Of a stretch of DNA of 64,000 bases, positions 19,355 through 29,868 are shown piece after piece (the first letter of the stretch is position 1; the number at the start of each line of letters is the position of its first letter). Under the pieces are notes generated by a model, which made no database searches, had not been told where the DNA came from, and worked only from the letters and a program-made list of their open reading frames with translations. A program made the translations under genes and the position numbers. Source of the stretch: Rheinheimera nanhaiensis E407-8. Lineage in GTDB: Bacteria > Pseudomonadota > Gammaproteobacteria > Enterobacterales > Alteromonadaceae. The DNA lies in the NCBI RefSeq assembly GCF_000296695.1, contig NZ_BAFK01000002.1:186001-250000 (forward strand), in the 5' to 3' direction.

Positions 19355-19982
19355 CAGTTTTATCTCTAAACTCACACAAATCTTCAATAATACAGCTGCC
19401 ACAGCGCGGCTTACGGGCCATACAAGTATAACGGCCGTGCAGGATAAGCCAGTGGTGTACGTCGAGTTTAAACTCGGCGGGTACTACTTTTAGTAGTTTT
19501 TGCTCGACTTCATCGACGTTTTTACCCGGCGCCAGCTTGGTGCGGTTAGATACGCGGAAAATATGGGTGTCTACCGCTATGGTAGGCCAGCGAAAGGCGG
19601 TGTTGAGTACCACATTCGCGGTTTTACGGCCCACGCCGGGCAGGGCTTCTAAGGCTTCGCGATTTTCTGGCACTTCTCCGCCGTGCTGCTCGACTAAAAT
19701 GCGGCAGGTTTTAATCACGTTTTCGGCTTTGGTGTTAAACAGGCCGATGGTTTTAATGTAGTGCTTCACGCCATCAACGCCTAAGTCCAGCATCGCCTGT
19801 GGTGTGCGCGCTACCGGGAACAAATGTTTGGTTGCCTTATTCACGCCGACATCGGTGGCCTGGGCCGATAATAGCACGGCGATTAACAGCTCGAACGGTG
19901 AGCTGTACTCCAACTCGGTAGTAGGCTCTGGGTTAGCCGCGCGCAGCCGGCTTAGCATTTCAATACGTTTTTGTTTATTCAT
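19347..19982 (-). CDS. nth: Endonuclease III
   Basis: DNA glycosylase/AP lyase removing oxidised pyrimidines. 211 residues, as in E. coli. Helix-hairpin-helix LEALPGVGRKTANVVLN contains the catalytic Lys; the downstream VDTHIFRVSNR holds the catalytic Asp. The C-terminal [4Fe-4S] cluster has the four Cys pattern C-x6-C-x2-C-x5-C (CMARKPRCGSCIIEDLC). It is the last gene of the rnf operon, starting 5 bp after rnfE; the rnf-nth order is conserved in gammaproteobacteria. Confidence 0.97.
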   Translation of the reverse strand: MNKQKRIEMLSRLRAANPEPTTELEYSSPFELLIAVLLSAQATDVGVNKATKHLFPVARTPQAMLDLGVDGVKHYIKTIGLFNTKAENVIKTCRILVEQHGGEVPENREALEALPGVGRKTANVVLNTAFRWPTIAVDTHIFRVSNRTKLAPGKNVDEVEQKLLKVVPAEFKLDVHHWLILHGRYTCMARKPRCGSCIIEDLCEFRDKTEH

Positions 19983-19987
19983 ACTCT

Positions 19988-20683
19988 TTACTGCGCCGCG
20001 CCGGTAACGCGGGCGCGGGCGATGCTGCCTTTTTCAACAGCTTTTTTTTGCTTAAGTTTGTTATCTATGCTGTTTTTCAGCGCGATTAACAGCCCCATAC
20101 CCAAAAAAGCGCCTGGTGGCAGTAACGCCAGTAAAAACTGGCTGTCTAGCTGAAACAGTTCAATACGTAGTACCTTAGCCCAGTCGCCCAGTAGTAAATC
20201 GGCACCGTCAAATAAGGTACCCTGGCCGAGTATTTCACGCATGGCGCCCAGTACCAGCAACACCAGCATAAAGCCCAGGCCCATCATAATGGCATCAATG
20301 GCAGAAGGCAGCACAGCGTTTTTCGAGGCAAAGGCTTCGGCACGGCCAATAATGGCGCAGTTGGTGACGATAAGCGGAATAAAGATGCCCAGAGACAAAT
20401 ACAAGTCATAGGTGTAAGCGTTCATTAACAGCTGCACTACGGTGACCAGGCTGGCAATAATCAGCACAAATACCGGGATACGAATTTCATTGGCAACATG
20501 GTTACGCACCAGGGATACCGCCACATTGGAGCCTAATAGCACCAGCAAGGTTGCCAAACCCAGCCCCAGCGCATTGGTGACGGTGGCGGTTACCGCCAGC
20601 AGCGGGCATAACCCCAGCAGCTGCACCAAACCTGGGTTGTTTTTCCATAACCCCTGCAGGGTTAACTCTTTAAACTGGCTCAT
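19988..20683 (-). CDS. rnfE: Electron transport complex subunit RnfE
   Basis: Integral membrane subunit, 231 residues, of the Rnf complex that moves electrons between ferredoxin and NAD and couples this to ion transport. About six TM helices; hallmark stretches [29 protein letters not shown] at the N-terminus, [17 protein letters not shown] in the middle and [11 protein letters not shown] near residue 150. Paralogue of RnfA. It starts 9 bp after rnfG and is followed by nth. The C-terminal Lys/Arg tail is short and ends AAQ. Confidence 0.96.
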   Translation of the reverse strand: MSQFKELTLQGLWKNNPGLVQLLGLCPLLAVTATVTNALGLGLATLLVLLGSNVAVSLVRNHVANEIRIPVFVLIIASLVTVVQLLMNAYTYDLYLSLGIFIPLIVTNCAIIGRAEAFASKNAVLPSAIDAIMMGLGFMLVLLVLGAMREILGQGTLFDGADLLLGDWAKVLRIELFQLDSQFLLALLPPGAFLGMGLLIALKNSIDNKLKQKKAVEKGSIARARVTGAAQ

Positions 20684-20692
20684 AGGATTACC

Positions 20693-21322
20693 TTATTGTG
20701 CCGGGCAGTTCGCACTTAATGCCGCAAGTTCAGGATGCTGCTGAATATAGAGTGCGGCCTTACGCACAGCAGTTACCACGGCCCGGGGCGTAATGGTGGC
20801 GCCGGTAAACTGGTCAAACTGGCCGCCGTCTTTGCGCACCGCCCACTTGGCGCTGTTCTCTTCTGTAACCTGCTGCTGCGCAAAACTTAATATCCACTCA
20901 GAGCGGCGCAGCTCAATTTTATCACCAAGGCCAGGGGTTTCTTTGTGCTCCAGCACCCGGCTACCTAACACAGTGCCATCGGGCGTTACTGCAACTAACA
21001 AATCGATATTGCCACTGTAGCCATCGGGCGCGGTGGTTTCAATAATATAGGCGCTCAGCGTATCTTGTGGCCGCCAGCGGTATATCGCCTGTGCGCTGTC
21101 GCGCCCCAAAAGCTCAGCGTCTCGCACCAGCACGCAGTCGGCCAGCAGGGTAGCGCTGGCGTCACTACCGGGTAATACCTCAGATAAGATGGCCAGCTTG
21201 CTGCTCAGACGCTGCTGCGCGATGCGCTCGTGGGTAAGCTGGTTTACTAACCCCAGCACCGCTACACAAAGCGCTGCTGCTGCGCCAAGCGCCAGGGCAT
21301 TTTTACTGATAGCGCGGATCAT
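20693..21322 (-). CDS. rnfG: Electron transport complex subunit RnfG
   Basis: Single-pass, periplasm-facing flavoprotein, 209 residues. N-terminal TM near residues 10-28; the FMN_bind domain carries the covalent FMN threonine in the motif DQFTGATITPRAV near residue 175. Preceded by rnfD, whose stop overlaps its start. ETPGLGDKIE and the LLVAVTPDGTVLG strand are typical of the family. Confidence 0.95.
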   Translation of the reverse strand: MIRAISKNALALGAAAALCVAVLGLVNQLTHERIAQQRLSSKLAILSEVLPGSDASATLLADCVLVRDAELLGRDSAQAIYRWRPQDTLSAYIIETTAPDGYSGNIDLLVAVTPDGTVLGSRVLEHKETPGLGDKIELRRSEWILSFAQQQVTEENSAKWAVRKDGGQFDQFTGATITPRAVVTAVRKAALYIQQHPELAALSANCPAQ

Positions 21323-22386
21323 TAACGTTCACTCCGGGTGCGATGGCCATAAGTGCGCGGCCGGGTGTAATAATCAATCAGCGGCACCGCCATATTGGCC
21401 AGTAACACGGCAAAGGCGTAGGCGTCCGGGTAGCCGCCAAAATTACGGATTAAAAACACCAGCACACCGATTAAAGCACCGTAAATTAACCGGCCGCGGT
21501 TAGTGGTCGAGGCCGACACCGGATCGGTGGCGATAAAAAAAGCTGCCAGCATAGTGCCGCCGCTGAACAGATGAAACAGCGGACCGGCCATAGTGTCGGG
21601 TGCCGCTAAACTGGCGATGCTGGATAGCACAAACAGGCTGGCCAGCACCGCCACCGGGATACGCCAGCTGATAATTTTTTGCTGGATAAGTAATAAGCCC
21701 CCCAGCAGATAAGCCAGATTAACCCAGAGCCAGCCTGCGCCGGCAAAGGCAAAAAACACCGGCTTGGTCAGGCTTTCATCCAGCGTGAGGCCACGGCTTA
21801 AATCAGTACGCAGCGTATCCAGCGGCGTGGCCATCGTGATGCCATCAATACTGCTTTGCAATTGCGTCAGGCTAAAGCCGCTGCAGCTATATTGGCTGAA
21901 CACCGCACACACGGCATCTGCCGGCGTTAAACTGACACTTTGCAGTGACAAGGGCGGCAGCCACTGCGTCATCTGTAGCGGAAAAGAGATAAGTAGCAGC
22001 ACATAAGCGGCCATGGCCGGATTAAACAGGTTGTTGCCCAGGCCGCCGTATAACTGCTTCACCATAATAATGGCAAAGGCGGTACCGATCACAATGATCC
22101 ACCAGGGCGCATAGGGCGGTATGGCAATGGCCAGCAGCACGGCAGTGAGCAGGGCACTGTTGTCTTTAAGCCGCGGTAATATGGGTTTGTTACGCAGTTT
22201 AAGCACCAGGGCTTCACTGCACCAGGCCGTCACAATGGCCAGTAGCAACTGAATAATTACGCCATAACCAAACAGCACCGCTTGCACGGCAATACCCGGC
22301 AAACAGGCAAAGGCAACCAGGCGCATGATCTGCGCTGTGCTAAGCTGGTTGTGCTGGTGTGGTGAGCTGGCGATTTTAAAACTCAT
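21322..22386 (-). CDS. rnfD: Electron transport complex subunit RnfD
   Basis: Polytopic membrane subunit, 354 residues, with FMN attached covalently to a threonine; the [15 protein letters not shown] segment near residues 275-290 is the family hallmark. Starts [21 protein letters not shown], and [10 protein letters not shown] near residue 190 contains the covalent-flavin threonine region. Nine to ten TM helices are seen. Its start overlaps the rnfC stop by 4 bp (ATGA), and its own stop overlaps the rnfG start, so the subunits are translationally coupled. Confidence 0.95.
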   Translation of the reverse strand: MSFKIASSPHQHNQLSTAQIMRLVAFACLPGIAVQAVLFGYGVIIQLLLAIVTAWCSEALVLKLRNKPILPRLKDNSALLTAVLLAIAIPPYAPWWIIVIGTAFAIIMVKQLYGGLGNNLFNPAMAAYVLLLISFPLQMTQWLPPLSLQSVSLTPADAVCAVFSQYSCSGFSLTQLQSSIDGITMATPLDTLRTDLSRGLTLDESLTKPVFFAFAGAGWLWVNLAYLLGGLLLIQQKIISWRIPVAVLASLFVLSSIASLAAPDTMAGPLFHLFSGGTMLAAFFIATDPVSASTTNRGRLIYGALIGVLVFLIRNFGGYPDAYAFAVLLANMAVPLIDYYTRPRTYGHRTRSER

Positions 22387-24524
22387 GAGTTCTCACTATC
22401 GGCTTGTTTTTTTGCTTTTGCACGTGCTATGGCAGCGGCAATGGCGGCTTTGCGTGGATCGACGCCGTTACCGGCCTCGCTATCGGCCGCAGTTAAGGCT
22501 GCAGCCGCTGTTTCTGCCGGTGCTGTACTTTGCATTGTCTCGGCAGCCTTTTTCGCTTTAGCGCGGGCCAGTGCGGCCGCTACCGCAGCTTTACGCGGAT
22601 CAGCGTCGTTGTCGGTTTCAGTTTTGGCTTCGGTGCTGGCTTCGGCATCGGTTTGCACTGGCGCTGCGGTATTCGGTGCCGTCTCTGCGGCTTTTTTCGC
22701 TCTGGCCCGGGCAATGGCGGCAGCAACAGCTGCTGCCTTGTTATCGGCTGTGCTATTGCTGTTATCTGCAGCGGCGCTATCACTTGGCGTTGCTATTTGG
22801 TCTGTACTGGCGTCAGTCGCTGCGTTTTCGTCGGCCTTCATTTCCGCAGCTATAGCAGCGGCTTTTTGCTGCTGATATTCACGTGCCTGCTGCTTTTTGC
22901 GCTCGCGCTCGGCCAGGATGGCCGTTTTATCAGCGCTGCTTTGTGTCGCTGCGCTGGCCGTTTCAGTCGCTGTATTGGCCGTGTCAGCACTGGCTTGCGC
23001 CTGTTTGGCTTTAATGCGCGCTAAGGCATCGGCCACTGCATTATTGGCACCACTGGCCAATTGCTGTTGTTGCCGCGCGGCGGCCAGTTGTTGGTTGCGT
23101 TCGGCGCGCTCTTGTTTTTCCCGCTCCAGCCTGGCGTTTCGCGCTTCAAAGCGGGCTTTGGCCTGTTCAGCCTTAAGTGCTTCACGCTGCTGTTCGCGTA
23201 GCTCTGCTTTGGCTACCCGGTAGTATTGCACCAGGGGGATTTCGCTCGGGCAAACATAAGCACAGGCGCCACATTCAATGCAGTCGGCCAGGTTATACTC
23301 GGCCAGTTTTTCGCTGTCTTTGGCTTTGCTGTACCACAATAGCTGCTGTGGCAATAAACTGGCCGGGCAGGCATCCGCGCAGCTGCTGCAGCGGATACAG
23401 TCCATTTCGTTGCTGGCGGCCGGCAGCTCCTCTGCGGTGGGCGCTAAAATACAGTTAGTGGTTTTTACCACCGGCACGCTTAGGTCCGCCAGGGTAAAGC
23501 CCATCATCGGGCCGCCCATAATCACCCTTTGTTTCGGCTCGCTTTGAAAGCCGCAAAAATTCAGCAGGCTGGACACCGGCGTGCCGATAAGCGTGAGCAC
23601 ATTCTGCGGCTGGCTTAAGGTGTCACCGGCCACGGTGACAATGCGCGACAGCAGCGGATGATCGTCCAGCACCGCCTGGGCGATAGCAAAGGCGGTCCCG
23701 ACATTTTGCATCACGATGCCAATATCAACCGGACGGCGGCCATTGGGCACTTCTTTATTGGTCAAAAGCTGAATAAGCTGTTTTTCACCACCCGACGGGT
23801 ACTTGGTAGGCACGGTACGCACATAATAGTGTTCACGTTGGCTGCAGGCAGCCATCATAGCCGCGGCGGCAATAGGCTTGTCATCTTCTATGCCAATCAG
23901 CACCGCTTTGGGGTTTAACAGCTGGCAGAGAATATCAATGCCTTTGACAATAGTGGTAGCCGCCTCCTGCATCAGCAGATCGTCAGCGGTAATGTACGGC
24001 TCGCACTCAACCGCATTGATAATTAAGTAATCGACTGGCTGATTAACACCGGTTTTTAAATGGGTTGGAAAGCCTGCGCCCCCCATGCCGGCTATGCCAC
24101 TTTCCTGAATACGGTTTAGCAGTGTCATATTATCGCAACTGGCCAGGGTAAGGGGCTCGCGCTCACGCCATTGCTCTTTGCCATCAGGCGCCAGTACCAG
24201 CGTAAGCTCAGGTAAAGCAGAAGGGTGAGCACCGGTATGCGGCGTAATCGCCAGCACCGTGCCTGAGGTGGGCGCATGTACCGGTACTGCCATAGAGTTA
24301 TCGGCCAGCGTCAGTGGCTGGCCTTTTAGTACCGTCTCGCCTGCTTTAACCAGCAGTTGGCCGGCCACACCTATGTGTTGGCGCAGCGGGATATAAAGCC
24401 GGTCAGGCAGGGGCATCACCGCGACCGGTTTTTGGCTGGTTTGCTGTTTGCGTGTTGGCGGATGAATACCACCATGGAAGTCCCACACTTTACCGGCTTG
24501 AATTTGCTGAAATAAACTTGGCAT
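22383..24524 (-). CDS. rnfC: Electron transport complex subunit RnfC with long repetitive C-terminus
   Basis: Peripheral NADH/FMN subunit of Rnf, about 713 residues. Domains: RnfC N-terminal ([11 protein letters not shown]), flavin/NAD region with [12 protein letters not shown] and [14 protein letters not shown] region, then two [4Fe-4S] motifs, [12 protein letters not shown] and [12 protein letters not shown], near residues 380-430. The remaining 270 residues are a charged Ala/Lys/Glu-rich coiled-coil tail with at least four degenerate copies of an unit like [18 protein letters not shown]. Start chosen at ATG 24524, 2 bp after the rnfB stop, because family members begin just before WDF; an in-frame ATG 14 codons earlier overlaps rnfB. 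Tail length varies widely among gammaproteobacteria. Confidence 0.95.
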   Translation of the reverse strand: MPSLFQQIQAGKVWDFHGGIHPPTRKQQTSQKPVAVMPLPDRLYIPLRQHIGVAGQLLVKAGETVLKGQPLTLADNSMAVPVHAPTSGTVLAITPHTGAHPSALPELTLVLAPDGKEQWREREPLTLASCDNMTLLNRIQESGIAGMGGAGFPTHLKTGVNQPVDYLIINAVECEPYITADDLLMQEAATTIVKGIDILCQLLNPKAVLIGIEDDKPIAAAAMMAACSQREHYYVRTVPTKYPSGGEKQLIQLLTNKEVPNGRRPVDIGIVMQNVGTAFAIAQAVLDDHPLLSRIVTVAGDTLSQPQNVLTLIGTPVSSLLNFCGFQSEPKQRVIMGGPMMGFTLADLSVPVVKTTNCILAPTAEELPAASNEMDCIRCSSCADACPASLLPQQLLWYSKAKDSEKLAEYNLADCIECGACAYVCPSEIPLVQYYRVAKAELREQQREALKAEQAKARFEARNARLEREKQERAERNQQLAAARQQQQLASGANNAVADALARIKAKQAQASADTANTATETASAATQSSADKTAILAERERKKQQAREYQQQKAAAIAAEMKADENAATDASTDQIATPSDSAAADNSNSTADNKAAAVAAAIARARAKKAAETAPNTAAPVQTDAEASTEAKTETDNDADPRKAAVAAALARAKAKKAAETMQSTAPAETAAAALTAADSEAGNGVDPRKAAIAAAIARAKAKKQADSENS

Positions 24525-24526
24525 GC

Positions 24527-25078
24527 TTAATCTACCATCTTTACCGGTATGCTGGCTAAATCCCACTTCCAGCGCTCGGGCGTTACTGTCAGCGGGACCA
24601 TATCAATACAATCTACCGGGCAGGGCTCGACACAGAGATCGCAGCCGGTACATTCATCTACCAGCACGGTATGCATTAATTTAGAGGCGCCGACGATGGC
24701 ATCGACCGGGCAGGCCTGAATACATTTGGTACAGCCAATACACTCATCTTCACGAATGTAGGCAACCCGTTTTACGCTCTCCGTTTGCGCTTCGTTCAGT
24801 GGCTTGGCTTCAACCCCCATTAAATCAGCCAGTTTGCGGATCGTCGCTTCACCGCCGGGTGGGCACTTATTGATGTCATCACCGTTGGCAATAGCCTCGG
24901 CGTAAGGACGACACCCCGGATAGCCGCACTGGCCGCATTGGGTTTGCGGCAAAATATCATCGATTTGCTCAACCAGCGGGTCGGCTTCCACTTTAAACCG
25001 GATAGCGGCATAGCCCAATACCGCCCCAAATACCAGGGCCAGGGTGCCAACCGCAATTAAGGCAGTAACGAGGGTCAT
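24527..25078 (-). CDS. rnfB: Electron transport complex subunit RnfB
   Basis: Ferredoxin-like subunit, 183 residues. N-terminal TM helix (residues 4-26), then the [4Fe-4S] domain [16 protein letters not shown] with CPPGG, and two bacterial ferredoxin-type clusters, [16 protein letters not shown] and [16 protein letters not shown]. It takes electrons and passes them to RnfC/RnfD flavins. Start overlaps the rnfA stop by 4 bp. Confidence 0.96.
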   Translation of the reverse strand: MTLVTALIAVGTLALVFGAVLGYAAIRFKVEADPLVEQIDDILPQTQCGQCGYPGCRPYAEAIANGDDINKCPPGGEATIRKLADLMGVEAKPLNEAQTESVKRVAYIREDECIGCTKCIQACPVDAIVGASKLMHTVLVDECTGCDLCVEPCPVDCIDMVPLTVTPERWKWDLASIPVKMVD

Positions 25079-25659
25079 CCGATTTTTACCAAACCTGTAA
25101 AGCCCATAAAGGCCAGCGACATTAAGCCGGCTGTAATCATACCAATGGCCGCGCCTTTAAACGGCACCGGCACATCAGCTGCCGCCAAACGCTCACGCAT
25201 GGCAGCAAACAAAATAAGCACTAACGAGAAACCCACCGCAGCACCGAAGCCATACACTACCGAGTTGATAAAGTTGTGGCGCGCATTCACATTAAGCAGC
25301 GCCACACCTAACACGGCGCAGTTGGTGGTAATCAGTGGTAAAAAAATGCCCAGCAAGCGATACAGTGTAGGGCTGGTTTTATGCACGACCATTTCGGTAA
25401 ATTGCACTACCACTGCAATCACCAGAATAAAGGCCAGTGTTTGCAGGTACAACAGGTCAAGCGGGGCCAGTAAATAGTGATTCACCAGATAACTGCACAG
25501 CGATGCCAGTGTCAGCACAAAGGTGGTGGCCAGTGACATGCCAATTGCTGTTTCCAGCTTGCCTGACACGCCCATAAAGGGGCATAACCCGAGAAACTTT
25601 ACCAGTACAAAGTTATTTACCAGCACAGTACTGATTAACAACAGGAGAAATTCAGTCAT
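25075..25659 (-). CDS. rnfA: Electron transport complex subunit RnfA
   Basis: First gene of the operon; six-helix membrane subunit of 194 residues paralogous to RnfE. It starts [17 protein letters not shown] and carries [30 protein letters not shown] and [15 protein letters not shown]. The open frame extends 20 codons upstream to 25716, but the family starts at MTE/MTD, so ATG 25659 is used (ATG 25662 is directly adjacent and also possible). The operon promoter must lie between here and csrD. Confidence 0.94.
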   Translation of the reverse strand: MTEFLLLLISTVLVNNFVLVKFLGLCPFMGVSGKLETAIGMSLATTFVLTLASLCSYLVNHYLLAPLDLLYLQTLAFILVIAVVVQFTEMVVHKTSPTLYRLLGIFLPLITTNCAVLGVALLNVNARHNFINSVVYGFGAAVGFSLVLILFAAMRERLAAADVPVPFKGAAIGMITAGLMSLAFMGFTGLVKIG

Positions 25660-25744
25660 CATTACGCCCGGGAAAAATGAGGGCCATATTATGCAATTAA
25701 GCTGCTGTAGACACAACCGGATAAAGCTTAGGGGTATTAAGGCA

Positions 25745-25763
25745 GGGCGCTTGATAGCGCCCC
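25745..25763 (-). terminator. Probable terminator after csrD
   Basis: GGGCGCT (25745-25751) faces AGCGCCC (25756-25762) with a 4-nt loop, 36 bp beyond the csrD stop. The minus-strand tail after it is only moderately T-rich. Confidence 0.45.
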
Positions 25764-25798
25764 TGTTGCCTGTTCAGATGTTAGCTTGGCTATACCCT

Positions 25799-27724
25799 TT
25801 ACAGTGGCGCCGGTTTGCCAACGTAATAGCCCTGGTTGCCGTCGATAAACAGTGACTCCAGCATATGCTTCTCTTCCTGCGTTTCCACGCTTTCGGCGAA
25901 CACGCCCACACCGATGCGGTGCGCCAGGTCAATCATTAAGCGCATAAAGTACTGATTATTTTTATCTTCGTTAATATGGCGGGTGTAGCTGCCGTCCATC
26001 TTGACGTAGTCGGGCTTTAAATCACGGAAAAACTTAAATGAGGTAATACCGACACCGAATTTTTCCACTGTCACCCGGGCACCGGCACGGTGTACCATAT
26101 CAATAAAGCGTTTGCTGGTTTTTAAGTTTTGCTGCAGGCCAAATTCAGTCACTTCAAACACCAGTTTGGCGGCGATGTGCGCATCTTTTAATAAACGCCG
26201 CTCCAGCCAGATAATAAACTGATCGTCATGCACGCAACGCGCCGACAGGTTTAAGCCAAAATACTGATCCTGCAGGTTTTTGTTTTTTATCGTTACCAGC
26301 GCGGTTTCGATAATTAAACGGTCTACCGCCACTATGCGGTCAAGCTTCTCGGCCATGGCCAAAAACGAGGCGGTGGGCAGAATCTGGCCTTCCTGCGTTT
26401 TAAAGCGCACCAGAATTTCGGAATAGGCTTTTGCCGAGCGGTTGGATGGCTGAATAAGCTGTGCCAGTAAACTGATGCGATGATTGGTCAGCACATCGTC
26501 AATCACATTGCGCCAGTTTTGGTTGCCATAACCACCGCTGGCCATTTCCAGGCCAGCCGATTCTTTTTGTAAATGCCAGGCATTGGGCTGTTTGGTCTGT
26601 GCCAGGCTGATTGAGGTGTCGGCCACTGCCAGCAGCTCACCGAGCGCCTTGCCTGATTCATAGGTCACCAGGCCGGTATAGGCAACAGAGTCTAGCTCGG
26701 CCATTTTTTGGTATTCATTGAGCCGGCTTTGCAGTTGCAGCGCGAAGTTTTCCGCCTCTTTCGGCGTTACCCGTGGCAGTAAAATACCAAAATCCGAACT
26801 GTTTAAGCGGTATATTTTGTGATCTTTGTAGGTGCCACTGAGTTTTTTAATCAGATCTGCCACTTCGCGTACATAGTTATCGCCTTCCTGATAACCACGG
26901 GTTTGGTTCAGGCTTTGCAACTCTGTGCAGCGGGTAATGGCAAATACACCGAACTCGTTGTTGTCATTCTGGCGGATATTTTCTTCATAAAACTGCACAA
27001 AGCGATTACGGTTGGGCAGCTGTGTTACCGGATCTTTATACGCCTCTTCGGCTATCTGATGTGCATTGGAGGCCATTTCGTTGTACTGGCTGCGGGTGTA
27101 ATTGGCCAGTTTTTGTAAGGCTGTATTGATATCAGAAAATTCCGGTGGAATTTTCTGCCAATCGGGTTCGGCTTTTTGCGGATCTTTAATAAAGCGGTCG
27201 ATTAATTCGTTAACGGCCGCTGTGGTGCGCCGGTAGCTGCGGGTAATGCTGCTTTTGCTTAGCAGCACCGGTAGCCAGCCAATTAAAAAAGGTAACAGGA
27301 ATAATACCAACACCATCAACTGAAACTGTGCCAGGCGGGCGCTGAAATCGAGCTGATAGCTTACTTGTACATTATGTTGTTCATTGCGTATCGACTGGTT
27401 TTTAAACTGTGTGCCAAACAGCTCCAACAGCAAGGTAGCCACCGGCGTTTTATCGCCATTGATGTTTTGCTCATGCAGCATGGTGTTATCCAGCTGGCTT
27501 ATTCTTAAACTTTTCAGCCGGAAACTGCGGTCCAGCTGTCTGCTCAGCACCTTACCGTCACCGGTAATATGATGCTCGAGGATTTGCTCAATCGCCATCC
27601 TGGCTGATTTCTCGTCGGCCTCAAGTTGTTGCTGAGTGTAAATAACCAATACCGCCAGTGCTGCCAGTGACAGTATGACTGCAGATAATAATTGGCTGAT
27701 AAGCAGAGTACGTAATATTCTCAT
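25799..27724 (-). CDS. csrD: CsrD-like degenerate GGDEF/EAL regulator
   Basis: Membrane protein of 641 residues, the length of E. coli CsrD (646), which targets the Csr small RNAs for RNase E decay. Two N-terminal TM helices (about 8-27 and 135-158) flank a periplasmic domain. The GGDEF-like domain (about residues 225-375) has LNSSDFG where GGDEF should be, and the EAL-like domain (about 395-641) has SEILVRF for EAL and VEKFGVG for the DDFGTG metal motif, so neither c-di-GMP synthesis nor hydrolysis is expected. Vibrio calls the homologue MshH and places it by the MSHA pilus genes; that locus is not beside it here. Monocistronic. Confidence 0.88.
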   Translation of the reverse strand: MRILRTLLISQLLSAVILSLAALAVLVIYTQQQLEADEKSARMAIEQILEHHITGDGKVLSRQLDRSFRLKSLRISQLDNTMLHEQNINGDKTPVATLLLELFGTQFKNQSIRNEQHNVQVSYQLDFSARLAQFQLMVLVLFLLPFLIGWLPVLLSKSSITRSYRRTTAAVNELIDRFIKDPQKAEPDWQKIPPEFSDINTALQKLANYTRSQYNEMASNAHQIAEEAYKDPVTQLPNRNRFVQFYEENIRQNDNNEFGVFAITRCTELQSLNQTRGYQEGDNYVREVADLIKKLSGTYKDHKIYRLNSSDFGILLPRVTPKEAENFALQLQSRLNEYQKMAELDSVAYTGLVTYESGKALGELLAVADTSISLAQTKQPNAWHLQKESAGLEMASGGYGNQNWRNVIDDVLTNHRISLLAQLIQPSNRSAKAYSEILVRFKTQEGQILPTASFLAMAEKLDRIVAVDRLIIETALVTIKNKNLQDQYFGLNLSARCVHDDQFIIWLERRLLKDAHIAAKLVFEVTEFGLQQNLKTSKRFIDMVHRAGARVTVEKFGVGITSFKFFRDLKPDYVKMDGSYTRHINEDKNNQYFMRLMIDLAHRIGVGVFAESVETQEEKHMLESLFIDGNQGYYVGKPAPL

Positions 27725-27868
27725 AAGCTTTGACCACCAGACATAACCAGTTTCCTTGTCTTAACGCTTAATATAGTTTAGCTATACGCAATAGAAAGCT
27801 AATTAAATCAAAAAAATACTGAGAAATATAGCAATAACGACAGACTGACGGAAAAACGCGGGTGAGTG

Positions 27869-27945
27869 TGGCTCCCCAGACTGGACTCGAACCAGTGACC
27901 TACGGATTAACAGTCCGCCGCTCTAACCAACTGAGCTACTAGGGA
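27869..27945 (-). tRNA. tRNA-Asn (GTT)
   Basis: Minus-strand cloverleaf with anticodon GTT (CTGTTAATC in the anticodon loop), acceptor TCCCTAG pairing CTGGGGA, D-arm AGCTCAGTTGGTTAGAGC, T-arm CTGGTTCGAGTCCAG and an encoded GCCA end. 77 nt including CCA. It closely matches the E. coli tRNA-Asn apart from the acceptor. Confidence 0.96.
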
Positions 27946-28518
27946 ATAGTATTCAACGGGGCGCAATACTAATGCCAGCTATACCCACTGTCAACACTTT
28001 GGCTGCGGGATTTTTGCTATTGCTGACCACTTGCGTATTGTTTGAGCAAAGCCGTTGTGTCAGGGCCTTGATTCGGCATAAAAACCGCTGTTGCCCGCTT
28101 AAAATAGCGCTGCTTGCACCGGCGATAAAATTGCAACAACCCCCTTATCTTGCTGTGGCTATAGCCGGCGCCTGTTGCAGCGACTTACCCACAGAAACTG
28201 TGGGTAAGTCTGTGGATGGGCAGGGTGTTACTGCGGCAAAGCAGCATGCGCCTTAGCTTTATCGTAGGTCAAGCAACTTGCGACGAAAATTTAATCTGTT
28301 ATAAAACAATGCTTTACGCTTTTTGTGCTGGCAGCTTACTTTCGTTACGCGATAAAAAAATTGGCACAGCTTAAGCAAGGCGGAATTGTGAACTGTTTCG
28401 CCAGCTAAAGCCGTATCAGGATGCAATACCCGCTATACGCGGCGAAGCGGCTAAATAGGCGTAGTGCCCACGCCGGCTTTTCTTTACAATAGGCCGACAC
28501 CTCAACCGTGCTGTAGTT
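27946..28518. other. 573-bp intergenic region with a palindrome
   Basis: Between tRNA-Asn and the MATE gene. A small open frame (27972-28256) has no visible ribosome site or recognisable fold and is not called. A perfect 11-bp inverted repeat (28184-28194 / 28198-28208, loop AAA) lies here. The remainder shows no clear gene or RNA. Confidence 0.5.
28184..28219. repeat. Inverted repeat with DnaA-box-like half sites
   Basis: CTTACCCACAG and CTGTGGGTAAG form a perfect 11-bp palindrome around AAA, followed directly by TCTGTGGATGG. The units TTACCCACA and TGTGGAT are one or two bases from the DnaA box TTATCCACA. It could equally be a protein operator or hairpin. Confidence 0.45.
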
Positions 28519-29868
28519 ATGACCTCTGCCAATTCACTGACGCAAAATCCGATCCAGCCCACGTTAGTGGCGATGACCCTGCCAATGCTGGTCGGTATGA
28601 TCACGCTGATGAGCTTTAACCTGGTGGATACCTTTTTTATCAGTATGCTGGGCACAGTAGAGCTGGCCGCTATCAGCTTTACCTTTCCGGTGTCGTTTAC
28701 CCTGATAAGCCTGGCCATTGGCTTAAGTATTGGCACCTCAGCGGTGATTGCTAAGGCGCTCGGGGCCGGGCGCTTAACGGAAGCGCGCACCGATGGCCAG
28801 GTAGCACTGTGGCTGGCCGCTGCCATGGTTGCGCTATTGGCCTTAGTTGGTTATGTCTTTACCCAGCCGTTGTTTAGTGCCCTGGGGGCCGGTGACGACG
28901 TGTTGGTGTTTATCCGCCAATATATGGATATCTGGTTTGCTGGCGCAGTGCTACTGGTAGTGCCTATGGTGGGCAATGCGGTGCTGCGCGCCGCCGGCGA
29001 TACCAAAACGCCCAGTCTGATTATGGCCGGCTCCGGCCTGGTGAATGCGGTGCTTGACCCTCTGTTAATTTTCGGCCTGGGCCCGGTGCCCGCACTGGGT
29101 ATGCAAGGCGCCGCTATTGCCACCGTGCTGTCGTGGGTGTTTGGTTCTGTGATGATTATCGCCCTGCTGCTAAAACGCGATCTTATTGCAACGCATTGGA
29201 TTATGCCGGTAATGCTTATAGGCATTTGCCGTAAAATCCTGCGCATAGGTTTGCCGGCCGCCGGCGCCAATATGCTCACGCCGCTGGCGATGGCGGTGCT
29301 GACAGCCATTATTGCCGGTTATGGCGATGCGGCAGTGGCAGCTTTTGGCGTGGGTATCAGGCTGGAGAGCATGGCGTGTCTGGTGGTGCTGGCGTTATCA
29401 ATGACGCTGCCACCTTTTGTCAGCCAGAACTTTGGTGCTGGTCTTTTGCACCGGGTGCAACAGGCCTACCGGCTTTGTGGCCGCTTTGTCATGTTATGGC
29501 AGTTTGGTATCTATTTGTTGCTGGCATTAGTTGCCATACCGCTGGCGCGTTTATTCAGCGATGAGGCTGAAGTGGTGCGTGTTATCTGTCAATTTTTGTG
29601 GATAGTGCCGCTGGCGTATGGCCTGCAGGGCATTATTATTCTCACTAATTCGTCTTTTAATGCGCTGCACCAACCAGGCAGTGCACTGCTGCTTAGCATA
29701 GTGCGCTTATTTGTGTTTTACGTGCCACTGGCCTGGCTTGGCGGTAAGCTTTATGGTGTCACCGGGTTGTTTATCGGCTGTGTGATCGCCAATATCTGCA
29801 CTGCCGCCTTGGCCTGGGGCTGGTTTAACAGGGCCGTGACACGTACCTTACAGGAGAGTAGCCAATGA
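28519..29868 (+). CDS. MATE family efflux transporter
   Basis: Na+/H+-coupled multidrug exporter of 449 residues with twelve TM helices. Family marks: [34 protein letters not shown] in the first bundle, LGAG after the loop, [13 protein letters not shown] in the centre, and [14 protein letters not shown] [10 protein letters not shown] in the second half. Start ATG 28519 has no good ribosome site, so a slightly different start is possible. Its stop overlaps the uvrB start (ATGA), which couples the two genes; that coupling is an unusual arrangement. Confidence 0.9.
   Translation: MTSANSLTQNPIQPTLVAMTLPMLVGMITLMSFNLVDTFFISMLGTVELAAISFTFPVSFTLISLAIGLSIGTSAVIAKALGAGRLTEARTDGQVALWLAAAMVALLALVGYVFTQPLFSALGAGDDVLVFIRQYMDIWFAGAVLLVVPMVGNAVLRAAGDTKTPSLIMAGSGLVNAVLDPLLIFGLGPVPALGMQGAAIATVLSWVFGSVMIIALLLKRDLIATHWIMPVMLIGICRKILRIGLPAAGANMLTPLAMAVLTAIIAGYGDAAVAAFGVGIRLESMACLVVLALSMTLPPFVSQNFGAGLLHRVQQAYRLCGRFVMLWQFGIYLLLALVAIPLARLFSDEAEVVRVICQFLWIVPLAYGLQGIIILTNSSFNALHQPGSALLLSIVRLFVFYVPLAWLGGKLYGVTGLFIGCVIANICTAALAWGWFNRAVTRTLQESSQ

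Noticed and set aside
22429-23223. Several long plus-strand frames opposite rnfC
   Set aside because: They result from the low-complexity Ala/Lys repeats of rnfC read on the opposite strand; rnfC has clear cluster motifs.
27972-28256. 94-codon open frame between tRNA-Asn and the MATE gene
   Set aside because: No ribosome site, irregular amino acid composition (Cys-rich, Leu-rich) and overlaps the palindrome; likely chance frame.
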